Assembly: GCA_037975125.1 (NCBI GenBank)
Contig: JAJQOW010000014.1
Coordinates: forward strand, 3,001,286 to 3,065,285
From: Latrodectus hesperus
Taxonomy: Eukaryota; Arthropoda; Arachnida; Araneae; Theridiidae
DNA length: 64,000 nt
Direction of reading: 5' to 3'
Position numbers and translations under genes: made by a program. The notes beneath the pieces were generated by a model. It searched no databases. It was not told the DNA's origin and worked only from the letters and a program-made list of their open reading frames with translations. Position 1 is the stretch's first letter; each line of letters opens with the position of its first letter. Of this stretch, positions 22,370-35,122 are shown in pieces.

Positions 22370-22735
22370 ATGAGCTCACCTTTCTTCTTCTCCTCGAATG
22401 TAAATTGAGTCGTAGCAAAGTGTTGCCACCGAAAGCTGATGGGATCGTTTTGTTTGTCAAAGCGTAAGAGGAGGCAATGAAGAGGACGACAGTGATTTCT
22501 AATGGACAAGAAGGTTCGAAGCCACAAAACTTATCGACCGATCGACCATTAAAACATTCCGATCGGAGCCCACGCAGTTGCTACGACGACATTGGTATCC
22601 AAGGCAACGCTAGACTAGTCCGCCACTCTCAGAACAACAGACGTGGATAAAACGCGTAACAGATTAGGAAGGGTTTCCTTCCTTGTTTGTATCTCACGAG
22701 AGAGATAGAAGAGACGAGATTCCACCATGTTTTAT
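22370..22735. other. GC-richer island with an X-box-like site
   Basis: This stretch is markedly less AT-rich than its flanks and contains CGATCGACC, CCGATCGGAG, CCAAGGCAACG and ACGCGTAAC. No long frame is open. GTTGCTACGACGAC at 22577-22590 fits the RFX X-box consensus and is preceded by CGCA, like the GTGCA before the site in the 2938 island. Possible host regulatory DNA, an exon of an untranslated leader, or an old repeat. Function is not shown by the sequence. Confidence 0.35.
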
Positions 22736-23500
22736 TTGTCTCTCATTATTATACAATACGAAGATAAAAGAAAAAAACACGTGAAAAGAAGGAAAACTAA
22801 TTTTAAGAAGAATTTATTAACAATTTATAGGACAAATAGAGAAGCCTTCCAAATGTTTTAGACTTTATTTAATACTATATTAGTTAATTCGACAGTAATC
22901 ATATCTTTGGGATATTATTATTAATTTAAGACAAAAAAAATGTTATCTATTAACATTTAAATGTGAACTTTCTGTTTGAATGATGTTTCTAAGGATTTTA
23001 ATTTTATATAAGTTTAGTTTTAAATTAATTCATTAAAAAATGTTTTTTAAGAGTTATCGTTTTAAGAAATATAGTCATTATATATTATTTTTAATCATAA
23101 TTAATGTTGATTTAACAAACACTTGAAAGTTTTATATGATGAATATATTATTTTCAAAAACGAAAATGAAATTAAAATTTAAATAGTAGAGTGCATTCAA
23201 AATAAACGTAAATTAATAACTACAGCAAGTTTTGAGATGATGTATTTTTGTGCTTGTTTTTAATGTAAGCAAATTTTCTTAGGAAATATCTTAATAATAT
23301 GTATTTTGTCAAAGTTTAACAAAAGAAACGTGGAACAACTGAGACAGTTGAGTTAAGTGTTATTCATAAATTTCTAAAATTACTGCATATGTATTTGAGA
23401 CATTCAGTTTCTTTGAATTTTCATTGAAATTGATCGAACTGTAGCGAAACAATGTTTACTAATTAGTTGCTTATTCTTTAGTTTTGAAGATTGCCGCACA
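22736..23500. other. AT-rich DNA, no gene seen
   Basis: No supported gene or named repeat. Confidence 0.55.
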
Positions 23501-23554
23501 CATCGTCTGGGAATGGAAAGAACAAGATTTTCTAAAGTATAATTTGGATAGAAA

Positions 23555-23870
23555 ACCTTTCAGTCACTCCGATAGAAAACCTTAAAATACTGATGTTGAA
23601 GAAAGCTTCCGTGTTTCGACTTTTATTCTGATAAGTTCTCCAAGTTGCTTAATTGGATAGAGATCAGATGACTGATTGGCCAGTCCGAAGCTTTAATTTT
23701 TTGCAGTAAGTTTGTTTTATTTTAGCATTTTGGGAGTATGCACGAGATTATAGTCCTGTTGAAGCATCGTTCAGGAGAGACGTGGTTGCCAACTCCTTTC
23801 TCATTATCGGAAAGTAGTCGTTATCCGTCGATATATCTGTCGAGTTCACTAAAGGCGGTTAGGGCATGTT
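23555..23870 (-). pseudogene. Tc1-like transposase fossil (C-terminal part)
   Basis: Read on the minus strand from about 23770, broken frames give a Tc1-like signature: QQDYNLVHTPKMLK (second catalytic Asp in the family motif FQQDN..HT), then LANQSSDLYPIKQLGELIR, a decayed form of the WPAQSPDLNPIEHLWD motif, and IKVETRK. Stops interrupt it (for example after KMLK). No N-terminal domain or terminal repeats were identified. It is a short, old remnant of a Tc1/mariner-superfamily element, distinct from the two mariner copies. Confidence 0.72.
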
Positions 23871-23984
23871 AAATATGTCGTGAAATGATACCTCTGAGAG
23901 GGGCAGGCTAAGTATAAGCCAAGTATAAAATACTTGTCTTCTTTTGGTATTTACTTCAAAATCACGAAGATTTCACCCAGATGC

Positions 23985-24060
23985 TTCTATAAATAGATAT
24001 ACTGGTAAAGCCCAACTTAAGGCTAGGCACAAGGACGCATACTGGTGCAACAACATCGTC
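23985..24060 (+). mobile_element. Fragment of the 8185-8470 repeat family
   Basis: Contains ACTGGTAAAGCCCAACTT followed by A(A/G)GGCTA, the same phrase as on the minus strand of the element at 8185-8470, plus looser similarity on both sides. The 99-codon plus-strand frame at 23944-24243 overlaps it and has no recognisable domain, so I do not call a gene. Confidence 0.5.
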
Positions 24061-24418
24061 CATGAACTAGCTTTTTATGAGGATAAGGTTGCATGTAATC
24101 TTCTTAAAATGCTTATAAAAGTTTTGCTTCATAATACCATTAATACTCATGAGGGAGACGACGCCACCATAATGGGTACTACTCAGAGGTTGATGATAAA
24201 TTTCCATGCCTTACTATTGGACATTAATGGCTTTATTTCTTAAGATTTTTTAATAATGAATAACTATGATTCAGCGATCACTTTCGAACAAATTGAACTT
24301 GAATTCATCACAGAAACATTTTTAAGGTTCATATTTCGTGCTTCTTAACGAATTTCAGTTGAATATTTCCGATATTCACCTACATAAGAATTTTTTTACA
24401 GGACATATGCATACAGTC

Positions 24419-24618
24419 CAGTTGTATCCAAAGGTAGTTTCATACTTGGTATATTCATGTTCAGTAGCTATCTCTTTGCATATTTAAACACCGTTGGTAT
24501 TTGAATAAGTAATCATCTTCAGTTGCATCCAAATGTAGTTTCACACTTCGTAAATCCATGTTCAGTAGCTATCTCCTTTTATATTTAAACACCATTGGTA
24601 TTTAAATCAGTGAATATT
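24419..24618. repeat. 101-bp tandem duplication
   Basis: Two diverged copies, each starting CAGTTG(T/C)ATCCAAA and ending near TTTAAACACC(G/A)TTGGTATTT, with a 101-bp period. Confidence 0.85.
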
Positions 24619-26150
24619 ATTATATTCTTCTTTATATTTTTTTATTCCTTTATATTCTTCAGATGGGTTAACGCTTAATATTAAATTATTTTTCTTAAGG
24701 CTCTTAATTCTGGAAGATCGCACACTTATTATCACACTACCACTTCTTTATTATATATTCAGCCATAGGGTTTGAAATTTTAAAATTACTAGGGATTGCA
24801 GTAAAGGATATTTTCAGTCCGTTTCTTTAATTATTAAAAGACGAGTGATTAAAGGCATATTTTCCCTATTACCATAAGGTAGTTTATAAAAATGAGGCAT
24901 TTTCACTAATTTTTGAAAGTATACTAACGAATAGTATTACGAAACTGGATTTTATTAGATAGTTTCAAAACTTGTCTCATGTTTTTCTATTCGCTCTTAA
25001 TGTTCCTTAAATCAATAATTTTCACAGATTTCATTTAGCTAAGTACCATTTAAAATGATCAAAGCTATAGATTACTCATTTACATCATTAAAGTAACACT
25101 TGATGGATAAATTACCGCATAAAAAATGTCACCTTAAAATTTTTCAAACGACTGCATATAGCAGTGATTACAAGAATGTCGTATATACAATTTAATGGAA
25201 AAATTGCAAACAAAAACGATGTATTACTTTATGTTCCCATAAAGTATTATAGTTTGGTTATATAAAGTATATATTTATAGTGGAAGCCTTTATATTCCAT
25301 ACACTGTGGTGACTTTCATTTTTATATTCATGAAAATAATTCTTTTTGATATTCACTCAGATAGAGTTTAACTGAAAAAGGTTGCAAAAAAAAATTTATC
25401 TTATGTTCATAAAAGCTTTATATTGGAAACCTTTATATTCACATACATTGTGATGAATTTTATTTCAGTTTTCATATTTTTCTTTCAGAAGTTTACAACT
25501 GATATAAAAAGCATATCTTATAAAAGTATAGATATTTTTAATTTTTAAAAAAATATTTAAGTAGAATGCATTTTTAACGAAAATACAAAATTTAACTATT
25601 TAAAATCCTCCCAGGTATCTTTGATTGTACTTCACACTTTGTCACAAAGAGAAGAAAATTGTCTTCACGCACAAGGAAGAATTATTTTCATGTTTATATA
25701 GACAAAAGATATTACATTCTCTCTAATTCGGATCATTCTCTTGCCTTTAAGTTTTCTAAAACAGAAGGGTGATTTTCTCTTACAATACTTACATATAGTT
25801 GTTGATTGAAGTAACTTCCTTATAAGGTCTGCTTTCTTCAAGAAATTCGAACTTACAAGAAGCTTTCTATAAATGAAAGGAACTAAGATATTGAATGTAA
25901 CGGTGTTTAATGGTAATCTTAAGAAAAAAATCTACAACAAAAAATTCTATAGTAAAAACAACAAATTTGACAGAAAATTTTCATTTGGTGATGGTTCATG
26001 ACAGAATAAATGACATACCATAGATTTTCAAAGAAGCTTCACTAATGCTTATTTCTAGATTTTTCTGAAATAACCTAAAAGGTGGGCAAAATTTCTTAAA
26101 TAACTTTTGATACTGCTCTATTGTATTAATGCCTTACAACGGTTTAAAAC
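24619..26150. other. AT-rich DNA with a diverged direct duplication
   Basis: Sequence around 25200-25330 (TTGCAAACAAAAAC to GAAGCCTTTATATTC) recurs in diverged form around 25380-25460 (TTGCAAAAAAAAA to GAAACCTTTATATTC). No gene is supported. Confidence 0.5.
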
Positions 26151-26795
26151 AACTGTAAAGTATTTTAACGCCCAAAGGTTAACTGTCATTTAGAACTTTT
26201 AAGAGATAGTAGGCCGCATTCAAGTATTGCAGGGGGGTTGTGGCAACTCAGCCACAGTAAATCCCTAAAGGGGAATGAGAAGCGCATTTTCCCTATACGA
26301 TGGGGAATCTACGTTGTCCAGTTGCTATTTGGATGCGGTCGAATGAAGACCGTATTGGCACCAGTGTATTATGGTGTGGAACTTAATTTTATGGAATGTA
26401 ATCACAAAATTGTTATTTGTTAAGTTGTTATTGTTAAAATAAAATATTAAAGGCAATAGGACTTATTAATGAACAAAAAACACGCAACAAATTCGTAACG
26501 CAACAGGGGTAACCAGGAAGACTCCCAATCATTTACATTTACAAATTGCATACAGAAGGTAGAAACTCTAAAAAGTTCCGGGAAGAGTGATTTCTTAATA
26601 CTATTATAAATAACCTATGGGATGTATGCCATTATAAATAACCTTTTGCCATCCGGAGATAATTATATTAAATTAAAATTGAGAGCTAAGCGATATAGTG
26701 CTTTGCTGAAAAGCTTTGTCTATTGTAGTTGCCCTAAGTCTGCTATTGTTGATATTTTCAGTGTATTTGTACTATTTTTATTACATATTTATGAG
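26151..26795. other. Unassigned sequence before the satellite
   Basis: The stretch 26200-26400 is somewhat GC-richer (GGGGGGTTGTGGCAACTCAGCC), with a 61-codon frame lacking any recognisable domain. The rest is AT-rich. No gene call is justified. Confidence 0.4.
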
Positions 26796-29700
26796 TGTCA
26801 TTCATCGTCCATATCTTTCTCCTTTCATTTTCATATGTAGAGAATGAAGCTTGGTTATTTGTTCATTGTGTCCATTATAAATCAGGGAATTTAATGGAAT
26901 GTAAAACGCTTTTCTACTGTTATAATTTGTTTCACTCTCAGAAAGCTTACAAAGTCTCTTATAATAGGATTATTTTCTCCTTATTCACAAGTTACTTTTT
27001 GTACCTCACAAGTGGTTTCCTTCTTATCTTGGGAGATTAATTTATAATCATTTATTTGCGATCCAACAAGTGTCATTCATCGTCCATATCTTTCTCCTTT
27101 CATTTTAATGTGTAGAGAATGAAGCTTGGTTATTTGTTCATTGTGTCCATTATAAATCAGGGAATTTAATGGAATGTAAAACGTTTTTCTACTGTTATAA
27201 TTTGTTTCACTCTCAGAAAGCTTACAAAGTCTCTTATAATAGGATTATTTTCTCCTTATTCACAAGTTATTTACTATACCTCACAAGTGGTTTCCTTCTT
27301 ATCTTGGGAGATTAATTTATAATCATTTATTTGCGATCCAACAAGTGTCATTCATCGTCCATATCTTTCTCCTTTCATTTTAATGTGTAGAGAATGAAGC
27401 TTGGTTATTTGTTCATTGTGTCCATTATAAATCAGGGAATTTAATGGAATGTAAAACGTTTTTCTACTGTTATAATTTGTTTCACTCTCAGAAAGCTTAC
27501 AAAGTCTCTTATAATAGGATTATTTTCTCCTTATTCACAAGTTACTTACTATACCTCACAAGTGGTTTCCTTCTTATCTTGGGAGATTAATTTATAATCA
27601 TTTATTTGCGATCCAACAAGTGTCATTCATCGTCCATATCTTTCTCCTTTCATTTTAATGTGTAGAGAATGAAGCTTGGTTATTTGTTCATTGTGTCCAT
27701 TATAAATCAGGGAATTTAATGGAATGTAAAACGTTTTTCTACTGTTATAATTTGTTTCACTCTCAGAAAGCTTACAAAGTCTCTTATAATAGGATTATTT
27801 TCTCCTTATTCACAAGTTATTTACTATACCTCACAAGTGGTTTCCTTCTTATCTTGGGAGATTAATTTATAATCATTTATTTGCGATCCAACAAGTGTCA
27901 TTCATCGTCCATATCTTTCTCCTTTCATTTTAATGTGTAGAGAATGAAGCTTGGTTATTTGTTCATTGTGTCCATTATAAATCAGGGAATTTAATGGAAT
28001 GTAAAACGTTTTTCTACTGTTATAATTTGTTTCACTCTCAGAAAGCTTACAAAGTCTCTTATAATAGGATTATTTTCTCCTTATTCACAAGTTATTTACT
28101 ATACCTCACAAGTGGTTTCCTTCTTATCTTGGGAGATTAATTTATAATCATTTATTTGCGATCCAACAAGTGTCATTCATCGTCCATATCTTTCTCCTTT
28201 CATTTTAATGTGTAGAGAATGAAGCTTGGTTATTTGTTCATTGTGTCCATTATAAATCAGGGAATTTAATGGAATGTAAAACGTTTTTCTACTGTTATAA
28301 TTTGTTTCACTCTCAGAAAGCTTACAAAGTCTCTTATAATAGGATTATTTTCTCCTTATTCACAAGTTATTTACTATACCTCACAAGTGGTTTCCTTCTT
28401 ATCTTGGGAGATTAATTTATAATCATTTATTTGCGATCCAACAAGTGTCATTCGTCGTCCATATCTTTCTCCTTTCATTTTAATGTGTAGAGAATGAAGC
28501 TTGGTTATTTGTTCATTGTGTCCATTATAAATCAGGGAATTTAATGGAATGTAAAACGTTTTTCTACTGTTATAATTTGTTTCACTCTCAGAAAGCTTAC
28601 AAAGTCTCTTATAATAGGATTATTTTCTCCTTATTCACAAGTTACTTACTATACCTCACAAGTGGTTTCCTTCTTATCTTGGGAGATTAATTTATAATCA
28701 TTTATTTGCGATCCAACAAGTGTCATTCATCGTCCATATCTTTCTCCTTTCATTTTAATGTGTAGAGAATGAAGCTTGGTTATTTGTTCATTGTGTCCAT
28801 TATAAATCAGGGAATTTAATGGAATGTAAAACGTTTTTCTACTGTTATAATTTGTTTCACTCTCAGAAAGCTTACAAAGTCTCTTATAATAGGATTATTT
28901 TCTCCTTATTCACAAGTTATTTACTATACCTCACAAGTGGTTTCCTTCTTATCTTGGGAGATTAATTTATAATCATTTATTTGCGATCCAACAAGTGTCA
29001 TTCATCGTCCATATCTTTCTCCTTTCATTTTAATGTGTAGAGAATGAAGCTTGGTTATTTGTTCATTGTGTCCATTATAAATCAGGGAATTTAATGGAAT
29101 GTAAAACGTTTTTCTACTGTTATAATTTGTTTCACTCTCAGAAAGCTTACAAAGTCTCTTATAATAGGATTATTTTCTCCTTATTCACAAGTTATTTACT
29201 ATACCTCACAAGTGGTTTCCTTCTTATCTTGGGAGATTAATTTATAATCATTTATTTGCTATCCAACAAGTGTCATTCATCGTCCATATCTTTCTCCTTT
29301 CATTTTAATGTGTAGAGAATGAAGCTTGGTTATTTGTTCATTGTGTCCATTATAAATCAGGGAATTTAAAGGAATGTAAAACGTTTTTCTACTGTTATAA
29401 TTTGTTTCACTCTCAGAAAGCTTACAAAGTCTCTTATAATAGGATTATTTTCTCCTTATTCACAAGTTATTTACTATACCTCACAAGTGGTTTCCTTCTT
29501 ATCTTGGGAGATTAATTTATAATCATTTATTTGCGATCCAACAAGTGTCATTCGTCGTCCATATCTTTCTCCTTTCATTTTAATATGTAGAGAATGAAGC
29601 TTGGTTATTTGTTCATTGTGTCCATTATAAATCAGGGAATTTAATGGAATGTAAAACGTTTTTCTACTGTTATAATTTGTTTCACTCTCAGAAAGCTTAC

Positions 29701-30370
29701 AAAGTCTCTTATAATAGGATTATTTTCTCCTTATTCACAAGTTATTTACTATACCTCACAAGTGGTTTCCTTCTTATCTAAGGAGATTAATTTATAATCA
29801 TTTATTTGCGATCCAACAAGTGTCATTCATCGTCCATATCTTTCTCCTTTCATTTTAATGTGTAGAGAATGAAGCTTGGTTATTTGTTCATTGTGTCCAT
29901 TATAAATCAGGGAATTTAATGGAATGTAAAACGTTTTTCTACTGTTATAATTTGTTTCACTCTCAGAAAGCTTACAAAGTCTCTTATAATAGGATTATTT
30001 TCTCCTTATTCACAAGTTATTTACTATACCTCACAAGTGGTTTCCTTCTTATCTTGGGAGATTAATTTATAATCATTTATTTGCGATCCAACAAGTGTCA
30101 TTCGTCGTCCATATCTTTCTCCTTTCATTTTAATGTGTAGAGAATGAAGCTTGGTTATTTGTTCATTGTGTCCATTATAAATCAGGGAATTTAATGGAAT
30201 GTAAAACGTTTTTCTACTGTTATAATTTGTTTCACTCTCAGAAAGCTTACAAAGTCTCTTATAATAGGATTATTTTCTCCTTATTCACAAGTTATTTACT
30301 ATACCTCACAAGTGGTTTCCTTCTTATCTAAGGAGATTAATTTATAATCATTTATTTGCGATCCAACAAG
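26796..30370. repeat. 275-bp satellite, exactly 13 units
   Basis: TGTCATTC(A/G)TCGTCC recurs at 26796, 27071, 27346, 27621, 27896, 28171, 28446, 28721, 28996, 29271, 29546, 29821 and 30096; the array ends at 30370 in a partial echo (CAACAAGTGACC). Spacing is 275 bp every time, and the units are nearly identical. The first unit is the most diverged (TTTTCATATGTAGAG, ACTTTTTGTACC). Units at 29546 and 30096 share TCGTCG and ATCTAAGG while the unit between has TCATCG and ATCTTGGG, showing local 550-bp dimer spread. Frames shift between units and stops are frequent, so it is non-coding. Confidence 0.97.
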
Positions 30371-31863
<1,493 letters not shown>

Positions 31864-31878
31864 AAATAAAGGCGACTA

Positions 31879-34051
31879 TATTCTGAATGGAACACCGACC
31901 CACCCGAAGGTATGCGGTGAGTAAACGTCGTTGCGTAATACAGTCAAGAGGTGCACCACAAGGCCGAAGCCAAGGTTCAGGTAGTCGCAAAGGTCAAATG
32001 ACCGAAAGAACTCCCAGCAAGTGGTGGGGTGACCCAAACCACTATAAAAAAGGCTCAAAATGATGAGGCGAGAGAGACGTTCATTGGAACTAGCTCTGAC
32101 TGGAAGATGGGGGCCAGTTTGGCCTATAATAATTAAATACAAACAAGGTTACAAAACAGCATGATACAAGATAAAATACAAACAAGGTTACAATACAGTA
32201 TGATACCAGATTAAATACAGATAAGAAATTTTACATATGTACAGAGAACAGAAGAGGTGGAGTCAGTCAGTGAATTGGTAGTGCATCTCTTGCAGTAGAA
32301 TCTGCTGGATCCCCTTTCGGAAGCCTTTGTTGGAGAGGAGTTGTGGGGCTCTATCAGCTCTGGCAGAACTTGGGAAATGGCGTGTCCTGACATCAGCGTA
32401 GTGCTCACAGTCGAATATGAGGTGATTGATGTCTAGAGTCTCTCCATCATGTAAGCAGATGTCATCTTGTCCATGGAATCGTATTCTATAGGTTCCAAAG
32501 GAACCATGACCGGTGAGGAACTGGTTGAAGTAGAAGTCTGCGGAGATTTTTTTATAGATACTTTCTGAAAGAATGAGTAGAGTCTCCTGGTCTTGGGGAG
32601 CACTCCCAGAGATGTTGCCATCTGTGCAGTTCATCTACATTGGTAAGGGTGATAAGCTGTTGCTGCTGAGTTGGACTGTGATTCTAATATCTTCATTTGT
32701 GGTGGCGTCTTTGGCGGCTTTATCCGCTTCCTCATTGAAACGGATGCCCACATGTGCTTTTACCCAGTGAAAGGTAAATGTTTGGGGGTTGTTCGTGAGA
32801 GTCTCCCTAATGTCACTGATCACGTCACTATTGATGACTGTAGCAGAGAGGGCCGAAAGCACAGATTTAGAGTCTGCGTGGATTTGGCAGACCGGAGCAT
32901 TATGTTCCAGAACGTATTTCATGGTAAGAAGAATTGCAGAAGCTTCCGCTTTGAATATCGTTGCGTCATCATTCAGTCGGACTTTGGTGCTCCAGATCAC
33001 AACTTCGTTGCAAAGAATAATGGAGGCACAACCTACTCTGTTGACAATCTTGGAGCCATCGGTGTAGGCAAAATGGTCAAGATGGTTAGGAATGGGCGAG
33101 CATTCAACTTGTCTATAAGTCCAGGGAGGATCATTCCTCAAAGTACGAGTCCATGCATTCTTGGAAGACCAGTTTCTGTCGCTAATACTAATAGTCGAAC
33201 CATAATTCCACAGCTCGAATCGTTTCTTATAGGAATCTGCCTTCAAATGCAGAGGAGGGCAGCAAGCAAGGACTTGAAGGGCATCAGTAGAGGTGGTTCT
33301 ATAAGATTTGGGGATCTTAAGTAGAGCAATTCTCTGTATTTGTTGCAACTTACCATTGATGCGGACTGTGTCCTGGTACAACACCTGACAGTCATACAGG
33401 ATTATACTCTCAACAACGCAGGTATATGTTAGTTTGAGAATCTCTGGTTTAAGTCCCCATGTGGTCCTAGTGACTCGGGCAAGTTTGTTTTGCAAATTGT
33501 TTATTCTTTCCTTGATCCAGTTTAAGTGCGGAAACCAGCTCAGTTTGGGATCTAGGAGGATTCCTAGATATTTCATTTCAGAAGTATAAGAGATTCTGTG
33601 ACCAGAGATAGTAATGCCCGGTCTCCTGGTTATGTCCCTGTGTGGAACAAATATAGTATAATTGCACTTATTGAGACTAAGTTGAAGTCTAAACTTCCTG
33701 GTCCAGTCTTCCACTATTTTCATAGGTTTTATCACCATTTTAGAGAACTTAAAGTAGGACTTTGAATGGAGGAGAATTGGCACGTCATCAGCAAATGCCT
33801 GACAGTGGACATCCCTTCCAAAGTCCTGAATGAGCAGTTTATTGGCAATAAGGAGCCATAAAAAGGGTCCTAGATTAGAGCCCTGAGGGACACTGATATT
33901 ATAGGAGTTTTGCTTCTTTGATTCATCAAGATAGGCGCTATTCTTAAGTAAAGTGCAAACTAATCTGTAAAGATTTGCTGTGGTATTATACCTTCTGAGG
34001 ATTCGAAGGATGTCATTTCATCTGACGCTGTTGAATGCGCCTTTAATGTCC
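31879..34051 (-). mobile_element. 5'-truncated LINE with RNase H (I/R1-type), minus strand
   Basis: The coding remnant (32263 to about 34051) and a GC-richer 3' portion (31879-32262) lie together. AAATAAAGGCGACTA at 31864-31878 and AAATAAAGACGACTA at 34052-34066 could be a 15-bp target duplication with one mismatch. If so, the insertion is 2.17 kb, truncated inside the RT at motif A, and includes the GC-richer sequence at 31879-32130. The right-hand copy also reads as RT codons before LDIK, so coincidence is possible. The region 32134-32215 has a roughly 40-bp unit (AAATACAAACAAGGTTACAA) repeated twice. Confidence 0.65.
32263..34051 (-). pseudogene. LINE reverse transcriptase-RNase H remnant
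   Basis: Reading from about 34051 downward: LDIKGAFNSV (RT motif A), a TGA stop at 34018-34020 probably replacing Trp, VPQGSNLGP (motif B) and AFADD (motif C) just before a long open stretch from 33783. That stretch contains YLGILLDPKLSW and the connection region. RNase H follows with YTDGSK (first acidic residue), KAEASAIL (Glu), HADSKS (Asp) and WVKAHVG..NEEADKAAK. A TAG at 32635-32637 interrupts the frame, which then continues in phase to a TGA at 32263. The last part carries HDGETLDINHLIFDCEHY, like the Cys/His tail of these LINEs. The N-terminal endonuclease and the start of the RT are absent. Only two stops in about 590 codons suggests moderate age. Confidence 0.9.
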
Positions 34052-34066
34052 AAATAAAGACGACTA

Positions 34067-34976
34067 AATAAATTATTAAATTAAGGAAAACCTATGCCTC
34101 AATGAAATTTCACAAATTTTAAATGTTTCATTTTCTTTAGTTTTAGATGCGATATTTAATAATATTTGTGCCTTATTTATTCATATGAATAAAGAGTTTA
34201 TTTTCTTTTCTAAATTTTATTTGTACCTGGAAAGAGAATTTTTCCTTGCAACGTATTAAATTATGATGTAACTATAAAATCTCTGAGTGCTTTCTGGAAA
34301 ATTTTAATTTTCATTTGTAGGGAAAAAACACAAGGATAAAAAAAAACAAAAACACACTGTGTACAGCTATTAGTTGAAGAAACGTATTTTCCTCGTAAGA
34401 ATCAAGATTAAGTTAATGTTCCCGTTTGTTTTCCACGAGTTTAATAAGGATGTTACTTCCTAACAGAAGATTATATAAATAGGCTATTTCTTCTTATTCA
34501 CCATGAATTTTTCAACTTGTTGATTACATTCTTTATTCATTTATTAGATTAAATAATTTATCTGGTTTGGTAAAAAATAATTGTAATTCTTTTAGTGTGA
34601 TACTTGAAGTTATATCATATATGTACTTATATTTTACCATTTTGTTCATGCATTTAATTACATTTAAATCAACTTACATAGAAAATATGATTAAATTGTC
34701 AATAGTATTGGAAAGCCATTGAACTAGTATCTTAAGCGCTAATATTTGGCATTTGTAAAATAAATAAACTTATATAGAAAATATATACATACGTGTATTG
34801 TTGTAGCAGAATATTCAGTATTTAGTTTCAAAACTACCCGAATATTGTATATTTGATATTCAATCAAATCATTGTTTATTTCTCATTTTTATATCTTTAT
34901 TTTTAAGTGTGGTTCTCTTGTATTCGCCGAAATAATACAAATATTCAATTACTCAGCAAGATAATGTTAATGTTAC
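34067..34976. other. AT-rich DNA, no gene seen
   Basis: No supported gene or named repeat. Confidence 0.55.
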
Positions 34977-35122
34977 ATAGGAGATGTTTAATGTAGTCAA
35001 GAGAGTATACATATATACAGCTAGATATGTATACTCTCTAGACTACATTGAACATCTAGTAGTGAATAGAACGTCTATATAGTCTAGAATCAATGTAGTC
35101 CAGTGATCATATAGTCTCCTAT
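34977..35122. repeat. 146-bp palindromic element with 32-bp stem
   Basis: A long stem joins 34983-35014 (starting GATGTTTAATGTAGTC) with 35025-35056 (ending GACTACATTGAACATC), with two mismatches in 32 bp and a 10-base loop. An outer pair ATAGGAGA (34977-34984) and TCTCCTAT (35115-35122) brackets a larger region, with a further AATGTAGTC-like echo at about 35090. It resembles a small fold-back or MITE-like element or a hairpin RNA precursor. No target duplication was established. Confidence 0.8.

Noticed and set aside
26622..27040. Small proteins at the start of the 275-bp satellite
   Set aside because: The unit length is not divisible by three and later units have stops; the frames exist only because the first unit is diverged.
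31865..32130. Solo LTR starting TGTAAC and ending GTAACA on the minus strand
   Set aside because: TG...CA-like ends can be drawn, but no matching 4-6 bp target duplication was found. The block is better explained as the 3' part of the adjacent LINE, though this stays uncertain.
32671..33324. 217-codon plus-strand frame opposite the LINE
   Set aside because: It is the antisense shadow of the RT-RNase H frame, whose minus-strand motifs are clear.
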